DNA from: Planctomycetota bacterium
GTDB taxonomy: Bacteria > Planctomycetota > UBA1135 > GCA-002686595
Assembly (NCBI GenBank): GCA_020853575.1
Contig: JADYYP010000024.1
Location: 124,001-188,000 of the forward strand
Length of the DNA stretch: 64,000 nucleotides
Reading direction: 5' to 3'
The notes beneath the pieces were generated by a model. That model was given only the letters and a program-made list of their open reading frames with translations. It was not told the origin of the DNA and ran no database searches. This document shows, piece after piece, positions 27,197 to 36,339 of the stretch. Numbering within the stretch: position 1 is the stretch's first letter; the number at the start of each line of letters is the position of its first letter. The position numbers and the translations under genes are program-made.

Positions 27197-29668
27197 ATGC
27201 ACAGCACCCAGCACCTCATGCCGACCCTCGCCGTGCTCAGCCTGACCGCCGCCGCCGGCGCCCAGGTCCTCGAGCGCTCCGGCGCCCCCGTCCCCGCCCC
27301 CCAGGCCGACGTCAAGACCGCGGCTCCGCTCGAGCAACTCGCGCTGCCCGCGCCGCCCGCGCGCCCGTCCGGCTCCGGCGCCCAGGCGCCCGCGGAAGCG
27401 GCGGAGAGCGCGGTGGTCGAGCTCACACCGGCGCCGGCCGGGATCGCCTTCGACCGCGTGCGCTACCAAGACGCTCCCGATGGAGCGCTGTGGGCGCGCG
27501 GAGCGAGCTACAAGATGCGTTTCGATGCGCACAGCGCATCCGTGCTGCCCTACTTCTCCCCGCGCGCGCCCAAGAACTTCGAGCTGGTCTTCGACCTGCG
27601 CGAGGTCTCGGTCGACGGCACGGCTCTCGAGCTCGCCGACGCGGCGGCGCTGCGCCACGGCGACGACCTGGTCACGCTGGACCACGGGCTGGTCGACGAA
27701 CGCTATCAGCTCGGCCTCGAGCGCATCGAGCAGAGCTTCGTGATCGAGGCGCTACCCGCGAGCGGCGCGCTGCGCCTGCGCTTGGGCGCGACGACCGAGC
27801 TCACGGGCACGAGCGACGCCGACGGTTTCACGTTCCAGAACGACTGGGGACGCGTGAGCTACGGCCGCGCGACGGCGATCGATGCCCGCGGTCGTTCGCT
27901 CGCGCTCGAGAGCGAGCTCTCCGGAGGCGAGATCGTGATCACGGTCCCGGCCGCGTTCACCGCGACGGCCGCACTGCCGCTGGTGATCGATCCCGTGATC
28001 GCGATCTTCGGCGTCGAGACCAGCGCTTCGACCGCGTTCTCGGCCGACTGCTCGTTCGACTTCTCCGGCGGCGGCGTGCTGCACGTCTACAACGTGCCCT
28101 TCAGCGCCAACGACTGGGACGTCGGCGGCTACGCCACCGACCGCTACGGCAACGTGTGGGCGGGCTCGTTCTTCTGGAACGACTTCAGCGCGGCGCACTG
28201 GGTGCGCCCGCGCGTCGCGCACAACGGCGCCACCGATCGCTTCCTCGTCGCCGCGGAAGTCGGCCCCGTCGGCTCGCGAGCGATCTGGGGCCAGGTGCGC
28301 AGTGTGTTCAACAACTCGATCAACCCGCCGCAGCTCCTGAGCGGCCCCGAAGTCGGCGAGAAGTTCAACGTCGACGTCGGCGGCGATCCGTGGGGCGCGC
28401 TCCCGAGCTATTTCTGCATCGTGTACGAGCGCAACCTGAGCGCGACCGACCACGACATCCACGCGCAGCTCGTCGACACCCTCGGTGTGCGCCAAACGAC
28501 GCCCGGGACGATCTTCGTCGACAACTCGGGCTCGACGCTCGACGCCTTCCCCACCGTCTCCAAGTCGAACCGCACGAGCACCTGGAACCTGGCCTGGCAG
28601 CGTGACGTGACGGGTCAGTCGACGCGCATCTTCGGTGCGCGCGTCTCGTGGGGCGGTGCGATCACCGCCGCGCCCTTCCAGATCTCGCTGTTCTCCCTGC
28701 CGCAGCGCCGCCCGAGCGTCTCGAGCCCGCTGGCCGACGCAACTCACTACCTCGTCGTGTGCGAGGCCGATTACAGCTCCGACAACGACATCTACGCCTA
28801 CTCCGTCAACAACAACGTCGTCGAGCAGTCGATCAACATCAGCGAGGCCGACTTCGGCACACTCTTTCGCGACCAGCGCGAGCCGAGCGTCGACACCGAT
28901 GGCGGTCACTACATGACGGCCTTCATGGAGCTCACTCCGGGAATCGCCAACAACTACGACGTGTTCGCCAGCGAAGTGCAGCTCTCCGGCACGAGCCCGA
29001 GCGTCCGCCAGCACCGCATGGCCTTGGCGACCACCGGCGCGCGCGAGGGTCAGCCGCAGATCGCCTCGCACGAGAGCAGCCACCCCAACCACGGCGGCTT
29101 CCGGGATTACGTCGCGATCTACGACCGCGGCATCGGCAGCGGCGCGGGCACCACGGACGACGTCTTCGCCGCGCTCGTCGAAGGCACCTACGGCGGTCAG
29201 ATCGAGTCCTTCTGCACCCGCTCCCAAGTGAGCTGCCCGTGCGCGAGCGGTGCGGGTTCGACCGGCTGTCCGAACTCGGGCAACGCGGCCGGAGCGCTGA
29301 TGAGCGCCTACGGCGTGGCGTCGACCGGTGCTGACACGCTCGGCTTCCAAATCACCGGGATGCGCCCGAACTCGACCTGCATGGTGTTCCAAGGCACCGG
29401 CCTGATCAACTCGGGCTTCGGCAACGTGCTGGGCGACGGCGTGCGCTGCGTCGGAGGCCTGATCGCGCGCTTCGCGCCCCATCAAAACGACGCGGGCGGC
29501 AACTCGTTCCACCCGCAGTCGGGCAATCTCCCGATCTCGTTGCAGGGCGCGGTGCCCTACATCGGCGGCACCTACTACTACCAGACCTGGTATCGCGACA
29601 CGGCGGCCTTCTGCACCGGCGACACCACCAACCTCTCCAACGGCCTCAAGGTGACCTGGACCCCGTGA
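27197..29668 (+). CDS. Large secreted beta-rich protein with type II C-terminal domain (paralog 1)
   Basis: An 823-residue exported protein with leader MHSTQHLMPTLAVLSL ending AAGAQ. Residues ~85-260 form a beta-rich domain (GALWARGASYKM, FELVFDLREVSVDG, LPLVIDPVIAIFG) shared with the next gene. Then comes a long repetitive beta-propeller-like region (CIVYERNLSATDHDIHAQLV). The final ~150 residues are the type II Cys-rich C-terminal domain (SFCTRSQVSCPCASG, TGCPNSGNA, GDGVRC, YQTWYRD, TNLSNGLKVTW). It is a tandem paralog of the gene at 29812, colinear over its whole length. The domain set suggests a surface or extracellular structural protein; no enzyme motif is visible. Confidence 0.82.
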   Translation: MHSTQHLMPTLAVLSLTAAAGAQVLERSGAPVPAPQADVKTAAPLEQLALPAPPARPSGSGAQAPAEAAESAVVELTPAPAGIAFDRVRYQDAPDGALWARGASYKMRFDAHSASVLPYFSPRAPKNFELVFDLREVSVDGTALELADAAALRHGDDLVTLDHGLVDERYQLGLERIEQSFVIEALPASGALRLRLGATTELTGTSDADGFTFQNDWGRVSYGRATAIDARGRSLALESELSGGEIVITVPAAFTATAALPLVIDPVIAIFGVETSASTAFSADCSFDFSGGGVLHVYNVPFSANDWDVGGYATDRYGNVWAGSFFWNDFSAAHWVRPRVAHNGATDRFLVAAEVGPVGSRAIWGQVRSVFNNSINPPQLLSGPEVGEKFNVDVGGDPWGALPSYFCIVYERNLSATDHDIHAQLVDTLGVRQTTPGTIFVDNSGSTLDAFPTVSKSNRTSTWNLAWQRDVTGQSTRIFGARVSWGGAITAAPFQISLFSLPQRRPSVSSPLADATHYLVVCEADYSSDNDIYAYSVNNNVVEQSINISEADFGTLFRDQREPSVDTDGGHYMTAFMELTPGIANNYDVFASEVQLSGTSPSVRQHRMALATTGAREGQPQIASHESSHPNHGGFRDYVAIYDRGIGSGAGTTDDVFAALVEGTYGGQIESFCTRSQVSCPCASGAGSTGCPNSGNAAGALMSAYGVASTGADTLGFQITGMRPNSTCMVFQGTGLINSGFGNVLGDGVRCVGGLIARFAPHQNDAGGNSFHPQSGNLPISLQGAVPYIGGTYYYQTWYRDTAAFCTGDTTNLSNGLKVTWTP

Positions 29669-29683
29669 GCGTCGGCCCACGCG

Positions 29684-29734
29684 CCGCGCGGCCGCGAGTC
29701 TCCCGGTGGAGCTCGCGGCCGCGCGGTTTTTTTT
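29684..29734 (+). terminator. Strong rho-independent terminator
   Basis: A perfect 15-bp inverted repeat (ccgcgcggccgcgag at 29684-29698, complement at 29712-29726) with an inner 4-bp stem (29700-29703 with 29708-29711), followed directly by eight T residues (29727-29734). It begins 16 bases after the stop of the upstream paralog, so the two tandem paralogs are separate transcription units. Confidence 0.92.
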
Positions 29735-29811
29735 GCGGGGCGCGCTCCGACCGCGCGCCGGCGAGCGGGATACGGTTCCTGGTCGGGCTCCGTCGGTGCT
29801 CGGCCCTCCCC

Positions 29812-32262
29812 ATGCACCCCGCCCTCGTCCGCCGCGGCCTGGTCGCGGCCATGCTCGCACTGTGCGCCACGGCGCAACGTGAAGTTCCTGCGCGTCGACC
29901 GCGACCGGTCGTCGACTTCGATGGCTCGCGCTCGCTGGCCGCGCAAGTCGCCGACACGCCGCTCGCTCCGCGCCAAGCCCCGGGAGCCAGCGCGGTCATC
30001 GGAGATCCGGGCCCGCGCGGGAGCGCCGTGCGTTTCGAGCGCGACCGCGAGCGCGTGCTGTTCGACCAGCGGCCCGGCGAGTTGTGGGCGCGCGGAGCCA
30101 ACTACAAGCTGTGCTGCGCGGACGGCCGTCTGCGCTACGTGCCGTTCCTGGCCAGTTTCGCCCCGCGCAACTACGAAATCGCTTTCTCGCTGCGCGAGGT
30201 GACCATCGACGCACGCAGCCTCGCGTTCGAGGGTTTGGCCACGGCGCACCTGGACGGCAACACCGTGGAGCTCGAGCGCGGCAGTCTGACCGAACGCTAC
30301 GACTGCGCGCCGCGCACGGTCGAGCAGTCGTTCGTGTTCGACACCTTGCCGGAGCGCGGGACGCTCAGCTTGAAGCTCGATGTCGCGAGCGATCTCGGCG
30401 TGCGCGAGACCGAGGAGGGCTTCGAGTTCTCCAACGAGTACGGGCGCGCGCTCTACGGCCGCGCCACGGCGCTCGACGCCAACGGGCGCTCGCTCGAGCT
30501 GCACAGCTCGCTCGTCGACGGCGTGCTCGAGATCACGGTGCCGGCCGAGTTCGTGGCGCAGGCCGCGCTGCCGCTGGTGGTCGATCCGGTGCTCGCCTCC
30601 TTCGGCGTCGAGGCCTCGCCGGTGAACACCTTCGCGCCGGACGTGACCTTCGACGCGAACGGCGCGGCGGTCCTGTACTGCTGGGAGGAGGAGTTCAGCG
30701 CCAACGACCACGACATCTGGGCCGACGTCTACGACGCGAACGGCAATCCGCTGTACGCCGGCGACTGGCTGGACATGACCGCCACCTACTGGGGCCGGCC
30801 ACGCAGCGCGAATCTGGCCTCGACCAACCGCTTCCTGGTCGTCGCCCACATCGTCAACTCGTCGACGGGCCGCGTGGAAGTCTGGGGCCGCACGCGCAGC
30901 GTCACGAGCGCGCTGCTCTCGCCGCAATTCAAGATCACCGGCTCGGCCAACTACGACGTGATGTTCCCCGATGTCGGAGGTGACCCCTACGGCACGAGCC
31001 CGAGCTTCTTCTGCGTGGCCTACGAGCGCGTCTACGCGATGAACGCGGACCACGACATCCACGCCAGGTTGGTCACCGACGCGGGCACGCTGGCCACCGG
31101 CGCATTCGGCATCGACACTTCGATCAACACGCTCGACACCGATCTGTCGATCTCCAAGAGCAACGGCTCGAACGCCTGGAACCTCGCCTGGCAACGTGCG
31201 AGCCCGGTCGGCGGCCACGACATCTTCGGAGCGCGCGTCGATTGGGACGGCGTGCTCTCGTCGCCGCCGTTTCCGATCGCGGTTTCTCCGGTGGACCACA
31301 CGTTTCCCGCGGCCTCGTCGAGCGCCGAGAGCTCGAACCTGTGGGTGTGCGTCTACGAGGAGGACTTCGGCACCGACCACGACATCGTCGCCACCGGCCT
31401 CGACGCCGCGCAGATCGTGCGCACGCTGAACCTGAGCGCCTACGACGGCCCGTACGCCTACCAAGACCAGCGCTTCCCCGCGATCGACAGCGACGGCGTG
31501 CACTTCGCGTGCAGCTACAGCGAGCTGTACTCGACCAGCGCCAGCGACTACGACGTCTACATCAGCGAAGTGCTGTTCAACGGCGCCTCGATGTCGGTGA
31601 TCGAGGCCCACCAGCCCGTGTTCCAGACCGACGGCGCCGAGCTCGAATCGCAGATCGCCTCGGTCGAGTCCTCCAAGCCCGCGCAGAGCTCGCACGACTA
31701 CGTCGTCGCCTGGCACCGCGAGCCCGACTTCTACTTCTTCGGCAGCGACGACATCCTCGGCGCGAGCTACCGCGGCCACGCCGGCGGCCAAGTCGCGTCG
31801 TTCTGCAATGGCTCGAGCATCGTGTGCCCGTGCGGCAACGGCAGCTCGACCAGCGGCGGCTGTCCCAACTCGGCCAATGCCTCGGGCGCGGTGCTTTCGT
31901 GGAGCGGACAGCCCTCGACGACCACCGACACGTTGCAGTTCTTCGTCAGCGGCATGCCGAGCAACGTGGTGTGCCTGTTCTTCCAGGGCGGCCACGCGCT
32001 CAACGGAGTCCAGGGTCTGCCTTTCGGCGACGGCATCCGCTGCGCGGGCTCGCCGATGCGACGCTTGGGGACCAGCCCCGCGAGCGCGGCCGGCGCCGCC
32101 CTGTATCCCGCAGCCGGCGACCTGCCGATCTCGATCAAAGGCCAGATCGCGCCCAGCGGCGCGACCGTGGTCTACCAGGCCTGGTATCGCAACCCACAGA
32201 GCTTCTGCACCGCGAGCACCACCAACCTCTCCAACGCGTTGGTCGTCGCCTGGACGCCTTGA
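29812..32262 (+). CDS. Large secreted beta-rich protein with type II C-terminal domain (paralog 2)
   Basis: An 816-residue exported protein; start at MHPALVRRG gives a leader ending CATAQ. It parallels the gene at 27197 throughout: GELWARGANYKL, YEIAFSLREVTIDA, LPLVVDPVLASFGVE, then AYERVYAMNADHDIHARLV repeats. It ends in the same type II C-terminal domain (IVCPCGNGSS, GGCPNSANASGA, GDGIRCAG, QAWYRNP, TNLSNALVVAWTP). The upstream open frame (from 29665) crosses the terminator and is rejected. The pair is a tandem duplication that has diverged strongly in the middle. Repeated 'DHDI' motifs in the middle region may bind Ca, which is speculation. Confidence 0.82.
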   Translation: MHPALVRRGLVAAMLALCATAQREVPARRPRPVVDFDGSRSLAAQVADTPLAPRQAPGASAVIGDPGPRGSAVRFERDRERVLFDQRPGELWARGANYKLCCADGRLRYVPFLASFAPRNYEIAFSLREVTIDARSLAFEGLATAHLDGNTVELERGSLTERYDCAPRTVEQSFVFDTLPERGTLSLKLDVASDLGVRETEEGFEFSNEYGRALYGRATALDANGRSLELHSSLVDGVLEITVPAEFVAQAALPLVVDPVLASFGVEASPVNTFAPDVTFDANGAAVLYCWEEEFSANDHDIWADVYDANGNPLYAGDWLDMTATYWGRPRSANLASTNRFLVVAHIVNSSTGRVEVWGRTRSVTSALLSPQFKITGSANYDVMFPDVGGDPYGTSPSFFCVAYERVYAMNADHDIHARLVTDAGTLATGAFGIDTSINTLDTDLSISKSNGSNAWNLAWQRASPVGGHDIFGARVDWDGVLSSPPFPIAVSPVDHTFPAASSSAESSNLWVCVYEEDFGTDHDIVATGLDAAQIVRTLNLSAYDGPYAYQDQRFPAIDSDGVHFACSYSELYSTSASDYDVYISEVLFNGASMSVIEAHQPVFQTDGAELESQIASVESSKPAQSSHDYVVAWHREPDFYFFGSDDILGASYRGHAGGQVASFCNGSSIVCPCGNGSSTSGGCPNSANASGAVLSWSGQPSTTTDTLQFFVSGMPSNVVCLFFQGGHALNGVQGLPFGDGIRCAGSPMRRLGTSPASAAGAALYPAAGDLPISIKGQIAPSGATVVYQAWYRNPQSFCTASTTNLSNALVVAWTP

Positions 32263-32269
32263 GCGCGCG

Positions 32270-34111
32270 CTACATCTCGAGCAGGCCTTTGACCTTCAAG
32301 CCGATCACCGCCACGCCCATCAAGCTCTCGCCGGCGATGAAACCCGAGGCGATCGGGGTCACGAAGCGCTCGGCCGCCTGACGCCAGAAACGCCGCACCA
32401 ACTCGGCCAGCGCGCCGCCGAGGAACATGGCGATGCCGTTGGAGCCCGGGATGACCATCGCGATGCCCAGCCCCGACGGCGAGGGCACGAAGGGCTTGAG
32501 CGCCTTCGGAGCGAACTTCTCCACCAGCGCGAGCGCCAGGCCGAGCGCCAGACCGACCGCGATGCCGAGCTTGGCGCTGGAGTCGAGCGCTCCCAGTCCA
32601 TGGGAGAATGCCTCCGACACGCCCTTCCACACCAGGCAACTCGGCGCGGGCCAGTCGTCGCCGCCGAGCACGCTGGGGTCGGGCATGATCATGTGGAAGG
32701 CGGGCACGATGATCGCCGCGCCGACCACCACGCCGATCAGCTGCGCGTAGAACTGCACGCGCGGATTGCCGCCGAGTAGCCAGCCGCTCTTGAGCGTCGT
32801 CAACAAGTCCGCGGCGTGCAGGCCGATCCCGCCGGTGACGTTGGCGCTCATGATGTTGCCCGCCATGTTGCCCGGCGTGAGCACGCCGAAGATCATTTGG
32901 GTCACCGGTCCGAGCGCCTTGGTCGGCGTGATGTCGGTCTCTCCGGTGACGCGCGCCGCGACGAAGCCCATCACCAACGCCAGTGGGACGGCGACGATGC
33001 AGGCCCAGATCGGGATCTGGAACAGCACGAACATCAACACCACCACGATGGGCGTCAAGACCGCGAAACCGAGCGGGAACCACCACGCGGGACACTCGAT
33101 CTCGTCCAGCGGATCGGCGCTCGCGCCGCGCTTGGCGCCGAACACGCGCCCCAGGCCACTGAACGAGCGCAACACGCTGCGCCAATCGAGCGCGAAGCTG
33201 GTCAGGCCCGAGGCGACCAGGATCGCCGCTCCCGGCCAGACCGTCCAACCGACGATCGCCTTGTAGCTGACATCCTTGACGATGCCCTGCTCGACCAGCG
33301 CTGGCGCGAGCACCGCGTAGGTCAGCACCGAGCCGAGCAACAGCGACCAGGCGGTGCGGAAGCTCATCAGCGCGCCGGCGCCGACCAGCACCACCTCGGC
33401 CTTGAGCTCGAGCGTCCAGGCCGCGGCCTTCTTGCCCGCGATCTCGAACGGCAACGGCAGCTTGGCCGGCACGTTGAACGGCATCCACGCGGCCTTGGCA
33501 TCGCGCAGCCAGGTCAAGAGCGCCGCGCCGCCCGCGGCCCAGGCGAGCGACTTGGCCTTGAGCGAGCCCTCACCCACGGCCGCGCCGTGGATCGTCTCGA
33601 GCGTCTCCGCCGTCGCCGTTCCCGTCGGGAACGCCAGCGCCTCCTTGTTGATCAGTTGGCGCTTGATCGGAATCGCCGCGAACACGCCGAGCGCTGCGAT
33701 CACCGCGAACCAGGCCACCATCGGCAGTGTGCCCGGAAGCGGCGCGGTGGCCGCCGTCGAGACCATCAGGAGCGCGCCGAAGGCCGCCATGTTGCCGCCG
33801 CCGGTCATGTAGCCCGCGCCGGAGGCCACGGTCGTCAGGGCGTTGTTCTCCAGCGCCGTCAGCGGTGCGCGCGCGAGGCCAGCCGACTGCAAGCCGCGGA
33901 ACAGCGCGAAGGCCAGGATGCCGGCGGTGATCGTGACCCCCATCGACCAACCGGTCTTGAAGAACACGTAGAGGTTCGAGACGCACATCACCGCGCCGAT
34001 CAGCATCCCCGCGATCACGGCGCGCGCGGTCAACTGCGGCACACCGCGCTTGTAGGTCTCGCGCAGCCAGCGGCGCTCGGCGTCCTCGGGTACTTGCGTG
34101 TTCGCGTCCAT
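32270..34111 (-). CDS. OPT family oligopeptide transporter
   Basis: A 613-residue polytopic inner-membrane protein with about 14-16 hydrophobic segments. Segments such as AGMLIGAVMCVSNLYVFFKTGW, split here as AGMLIGAVMC and VSNLYVFFKTGW, and GNMAGNIMSANVTGG, IPGSNGIAMFLGG match the OPT family (proton-coupled oligopeptide or metal-chelate uptake). The start ATG at 34111 has GAGGAAGG upstream (minus strand, 5 bases away), so it is well supported. The stop lies 7 bases from the convergent secreted paralog's stop. Substrate class (peptides versus iron-siderophore complexes) cannot be told from sequence alone. Confidence 0.92.
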   Translation of the reverse strand: MDANTQVPEDAERRWLRETYKRGVPQLTARAVIAGMLIGAVMCVSNLYVFFKTGWSMGVTITAGILAFALFRGLQSAGLARAPLTALENNALTTVASGAGYMTGGGNMAAFGALLMVSTAATAPLPGTLPMVAWFAVIAALGVFAAIPIKRQLINKEALAFPTGTATAETLETIHGAAVGEGSLKAKSLAWAAGGAALLTWLRDAKAAWMPFNVPAKLPLPFEIAGKKAAAWTLELKAEVVLVGAGALMSFRTAWSLLLGSVLTYAVLAPALVEQGIVKDVSYKAIVGWTVWPGAAILVASGLTSFALDWRSVLRSFSGLGRVFGAKRGASADPLDEIECPAWWFPLGFAVLTPIVVVLMFVLFQIPIWACIVAVPLALVMGFVAARVTGETDITPTKALGPVTQMIFGVLTPGNMAGNIMSANVTGGIGLHAADLLTTLKSGWLLGGNPRVQFYAQLIGVVVGAAIIVPAFHMIMPDPSVLGGDDWPAPSCLVWKGVSEAFSHGLGALDSSAKLGIAVGLALGLALALVEKFAPKALKPFVPSPSGLGIAMVIPGSNGIAMFLGGALAELVRRFWRQAAERFVTPIASGFIAGESLMGVAVIGLKVKGLLEM

Positions 34112-34359
34112 CGGCCTTCCTCGAACGGTTGTACGCGCTCTCGGAGCGCGGGCGGGAGGCGCAATCGAGCACCACATCCACGCACTGCCAAGCGTCGAGT
34201 CCCTACTTTTTGCGCGACCTCCCACGGGGTCCGGTACGGATTGCGTCCACCTTGACGATTCTGAGTCGGGCTCGGACAGTCGCGAGCACCGGCGTTCGAC
34301 CCGCGCCGGTCTCGCGCTGGCTCGCACCACTGCTCGCGCGTGCTTTTCCGGGGGATTTC

Positions 34360-34374
34360 GAGGACACTCGCATG
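34360..34374 (+). promoter_or_regulatory. Ribosome binding site and ATG of an out-of-frame leader
   Basis: GAGGA at 34360-34364 lies 7 bases before ATG at 34372. This ATG opens MSLSLSSSQFAVR, which reads like the n-region of a signal peptide. With the present repeat copy number its frame ends at 34455 instead of entering the downstream gene. Confidence 0.7.
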
Positions 34375-34389
34375 TCGTTGAGCTTGTCG

Positions 34390-34417
34390 AGTTCGCAGTT
34401 CGCAGTTCGCAGTTCGC
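34390..34417 (+). repeat. Heptanucleotide tandem repeat, AGTTCGC x4
   Basis: Four perfect head-to-tail copies of AGTTCGC. The unit length is not a multiple of three, so each gain or loss of one copy shifts the downstream frame. With three copies the ATG at 34372 reads directly into the signal peptide and body of the gene ending at 36253. With four, as here, it does not. Confidence 0.9.
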
Positions 34418-34525
34418 GCGGGCGCGCTGACACTCGCGTGGGCACTGTCCGCTAGCGCCTCACAGGCACTCGCGGCGCCGCAGTTCTGGGACCAGCACAC
34501 GGCGAGCAGCACGCTGTCGCCCAAC

Positions 34526-36253
34526 ATGTTCCCGCAGGATTGTGGAGCAACGACCGACCACCGACGCGCGGCCGTGCGCTACGCGGATCCAAGCTCCAAT
34601 TCCGCGGTCGTGGGCGTGTGGGATCTGACCGGACCGTGGAGCGCGGGATCGGCCAGCCCGCTCGCGGTTTTCGGCGGCGGCGCGCTCAAGTCCGGCTTCC
34701 CGACGGCGCTCAGCGGCGGCTACCGCTACCGCCCCTCCGACCGCATCGAGCTGACCAATGAATGGGGCGTCTCGATCGGATCGGGAGCCTCCGCCGCCGG
34801 CGGCGGCGTGATCGACGAAACCTACATCGAGGTGTTCATGATCGGCACCACTCCTCCCTCCTTCGTGCAGCAGTTCACCGTTCCCGCCGCGAGCGGTCAG
34901 GACGTCGCTGGCTACGCCAACGATTTGGCGATCACGCGCGACGCCCAGTTCGCCGTGGTCAACAGCCGCAACTGGATCCAGGTGCTGCAGCTCTCCGTGC
35001 CTCCCGGAGCCGTGAGCAAGCTGGACTTCAACATCGGCTCGCTCGACTACTCCACGACGCCTCCCACGCCATGGACCCGTCCCTGCGATCCCGACGGCGC
35101 CGTGGACTCCGTGGCCGTGACCAACGAGCGCGCGGTGGTGACGACCAAGCGCTTCAGCGCGACGGCGAACACCTTCACCACCTGGGTCTACATCATCGAC
35201 CTGGTGGCGAGCGGTGGGCCGACGATCGTGCTGCAGCACGAGATCTTGCCGCCGGCGGACTGGGAGCCCGAGTCGGAGAGCGACGTCGAGCATCCGCACG
35301 ATGTCGCGATCACGCCTTCGCGCGATGGTGGCGGCACGCGTGCCGTCGTGACGACCAACCACAGTGTTGCGCTCTACGACCTGGTGACGAACACGTTCGT
35401 GGCGCGGCACTTCGACGAGAAAGACCGGCGCCAATACCAACAGCAAGTCGACTCGGTCGAGCTGACGGGCAAGGTGGCGGTCGTGATCGCGGACGTCGTG
35501 AGCGCCAGCGGACCGACGGTTTGGGGCGTCAAGCTGTTCGACGTGAGCGCGGCGAGCAGCTTGCCACTGGTCGCATCCGACGTGGACGCCAGTCCGCCGC
35601 AGGGTGGCAGTCGGGCCCACGACCTCGCCATCGACTGGGACTTCGACAAGGGTCTGGTGCGCACGACGGAGACGAACGTCTACCTGAGTTCGCTCGTCAC
35701 ACCGACCGCGCCGTTCCAAGAGCTCGTGGGCTCGACGGTGTCGGATGCGTATGCGTATGAGGGCTATCGTCTGCAGTACGCCGGTGTTTTCAGCTCGGAC
35801 TCAGTCGTGATCGGCAGCGAGCAAGGTGGAGTTCTGATGGCGGCGTCGATTGGCGGCATTCGCTCGCTCTCGGGAGTCTACTCAGGCCAAGTCGACTTGA
35901 TCGACCTCCTGGCCACGACTCCGGCGGTCACACCGGTCGCGATCGTGTCGCCCTCCGGCACCTTGGGCGGCTGCGTTCCGCTCGACCTCGCGACCGGCTT
36001 CAACCAGAACGAGGTCGTGGTGCGGAGCGCGGAACGCCCGACCCAGCTTCCGTCGACTCCCGGACCCGATTTGGCGCGCATCGCGTTGGCGAGCGGGGCC
36101 TTCGTTCAAACCTACGGTGGCGACGGGGTGTTGATGGGGTTGGACTCGCTGGCGACGCCTTCGCTGACGGGATTCGTCAACACGGCGCGCAAGCTCTTGA
36201 GCATCTCCGAGGACCCACTCACCGGTCTCGACTACGTGCACGTTGCGAGGTGA
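34526..36253 (+). CDS. Secreted beta-propeller protein, apparent OFF state (leader out of frame)
   Basis: The longest frame with a standard start gives 575 residues from ATG 34526, without a signal peptide. The same frame continues upstream to an in-frame stop at 34379-34381 without any ATG, GTG or TTG. It encodes an ideal hydrophobic signal core (AGALTLAWALSASAS, then QALAA) at 34418-34480. Removing one AGTTCGC unit joins this to ATG 34372, which has a good ribosome site. So the real product is probably ~620 residues from 34372. The body has WD/YVTN-like repeats (ANDLAITRDAQFAVVNSR, AHDLAIDWDFDKGLV). No type I or II C-terminal domain is present. Base composition is a little lower in G+C than that of most neighbours. 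Fixed frameshift or sequencing error is possible. Confidence 0.78.
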   Translation: MFPQDCGATTDHRRAAVRYADPSSNSAVVGVWDLTGPWSAGSASPLAVFGGGALKSGFPTALSGGYRYRPSDRIELTNEWGVSIGSGASAAGGGVIDETYIEVFMIGTTPPSFVQQFTVPAASGQDVAGYANDLAITRDAQFAVVNSRNWIQVLQLSVPPGAVSKLDFNIGSLDYSTTPPTPWTRPCDPDGAVDSVAVTNERAVVTTKRFSATANTFTTWVYIIDLVASGGPTIVLQHEILPPADWEPESESDVEHPHDVAITPSRDGGGTRAVVTTNHSVALYDLVTNTFVARHFDEKDRRQYQQQVDSVELTGKVAVVIADVVSASGPTVWGVKLFDVSAASSLPLVASDVDASPPQGGSRAHDLAIDWDFDKGLVRTTETNVYLSSLVTPTAPFQELVGSTVSDAYAYEGYRLQYAGVFSSDSVVIGSEQGGVLMAASIGGIRSLSGVYSGQVDLIDLLATTPAVTPVAIVSPSGTLGGCVPLDLATGFNQNEVVVRSAERPTQLPSTPGPDLARIALASGAFVQTYGGDGVLMGLDSLATPSLTGFVNTARKLLSISEDPLTGLDYVHVAR

Positions 36254-36339
36254 TGGCAAGACACGTCGGCGTGCACGTCGCGAGATGTGCGCGCCGACTG
36301 CGCGGATGACTCGGAGTTGTCGTTCCAAGGAAAGTGAGC

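Noticed and set aside
36237-36287. Two similar ~17-base segments (GTGCACGTTGCGAGGTG and GTGCACGTCGCGAGATG) around a gene end
   Set aside because: Imperfect, once only, and partly coding; no reason to call it an attachment site.
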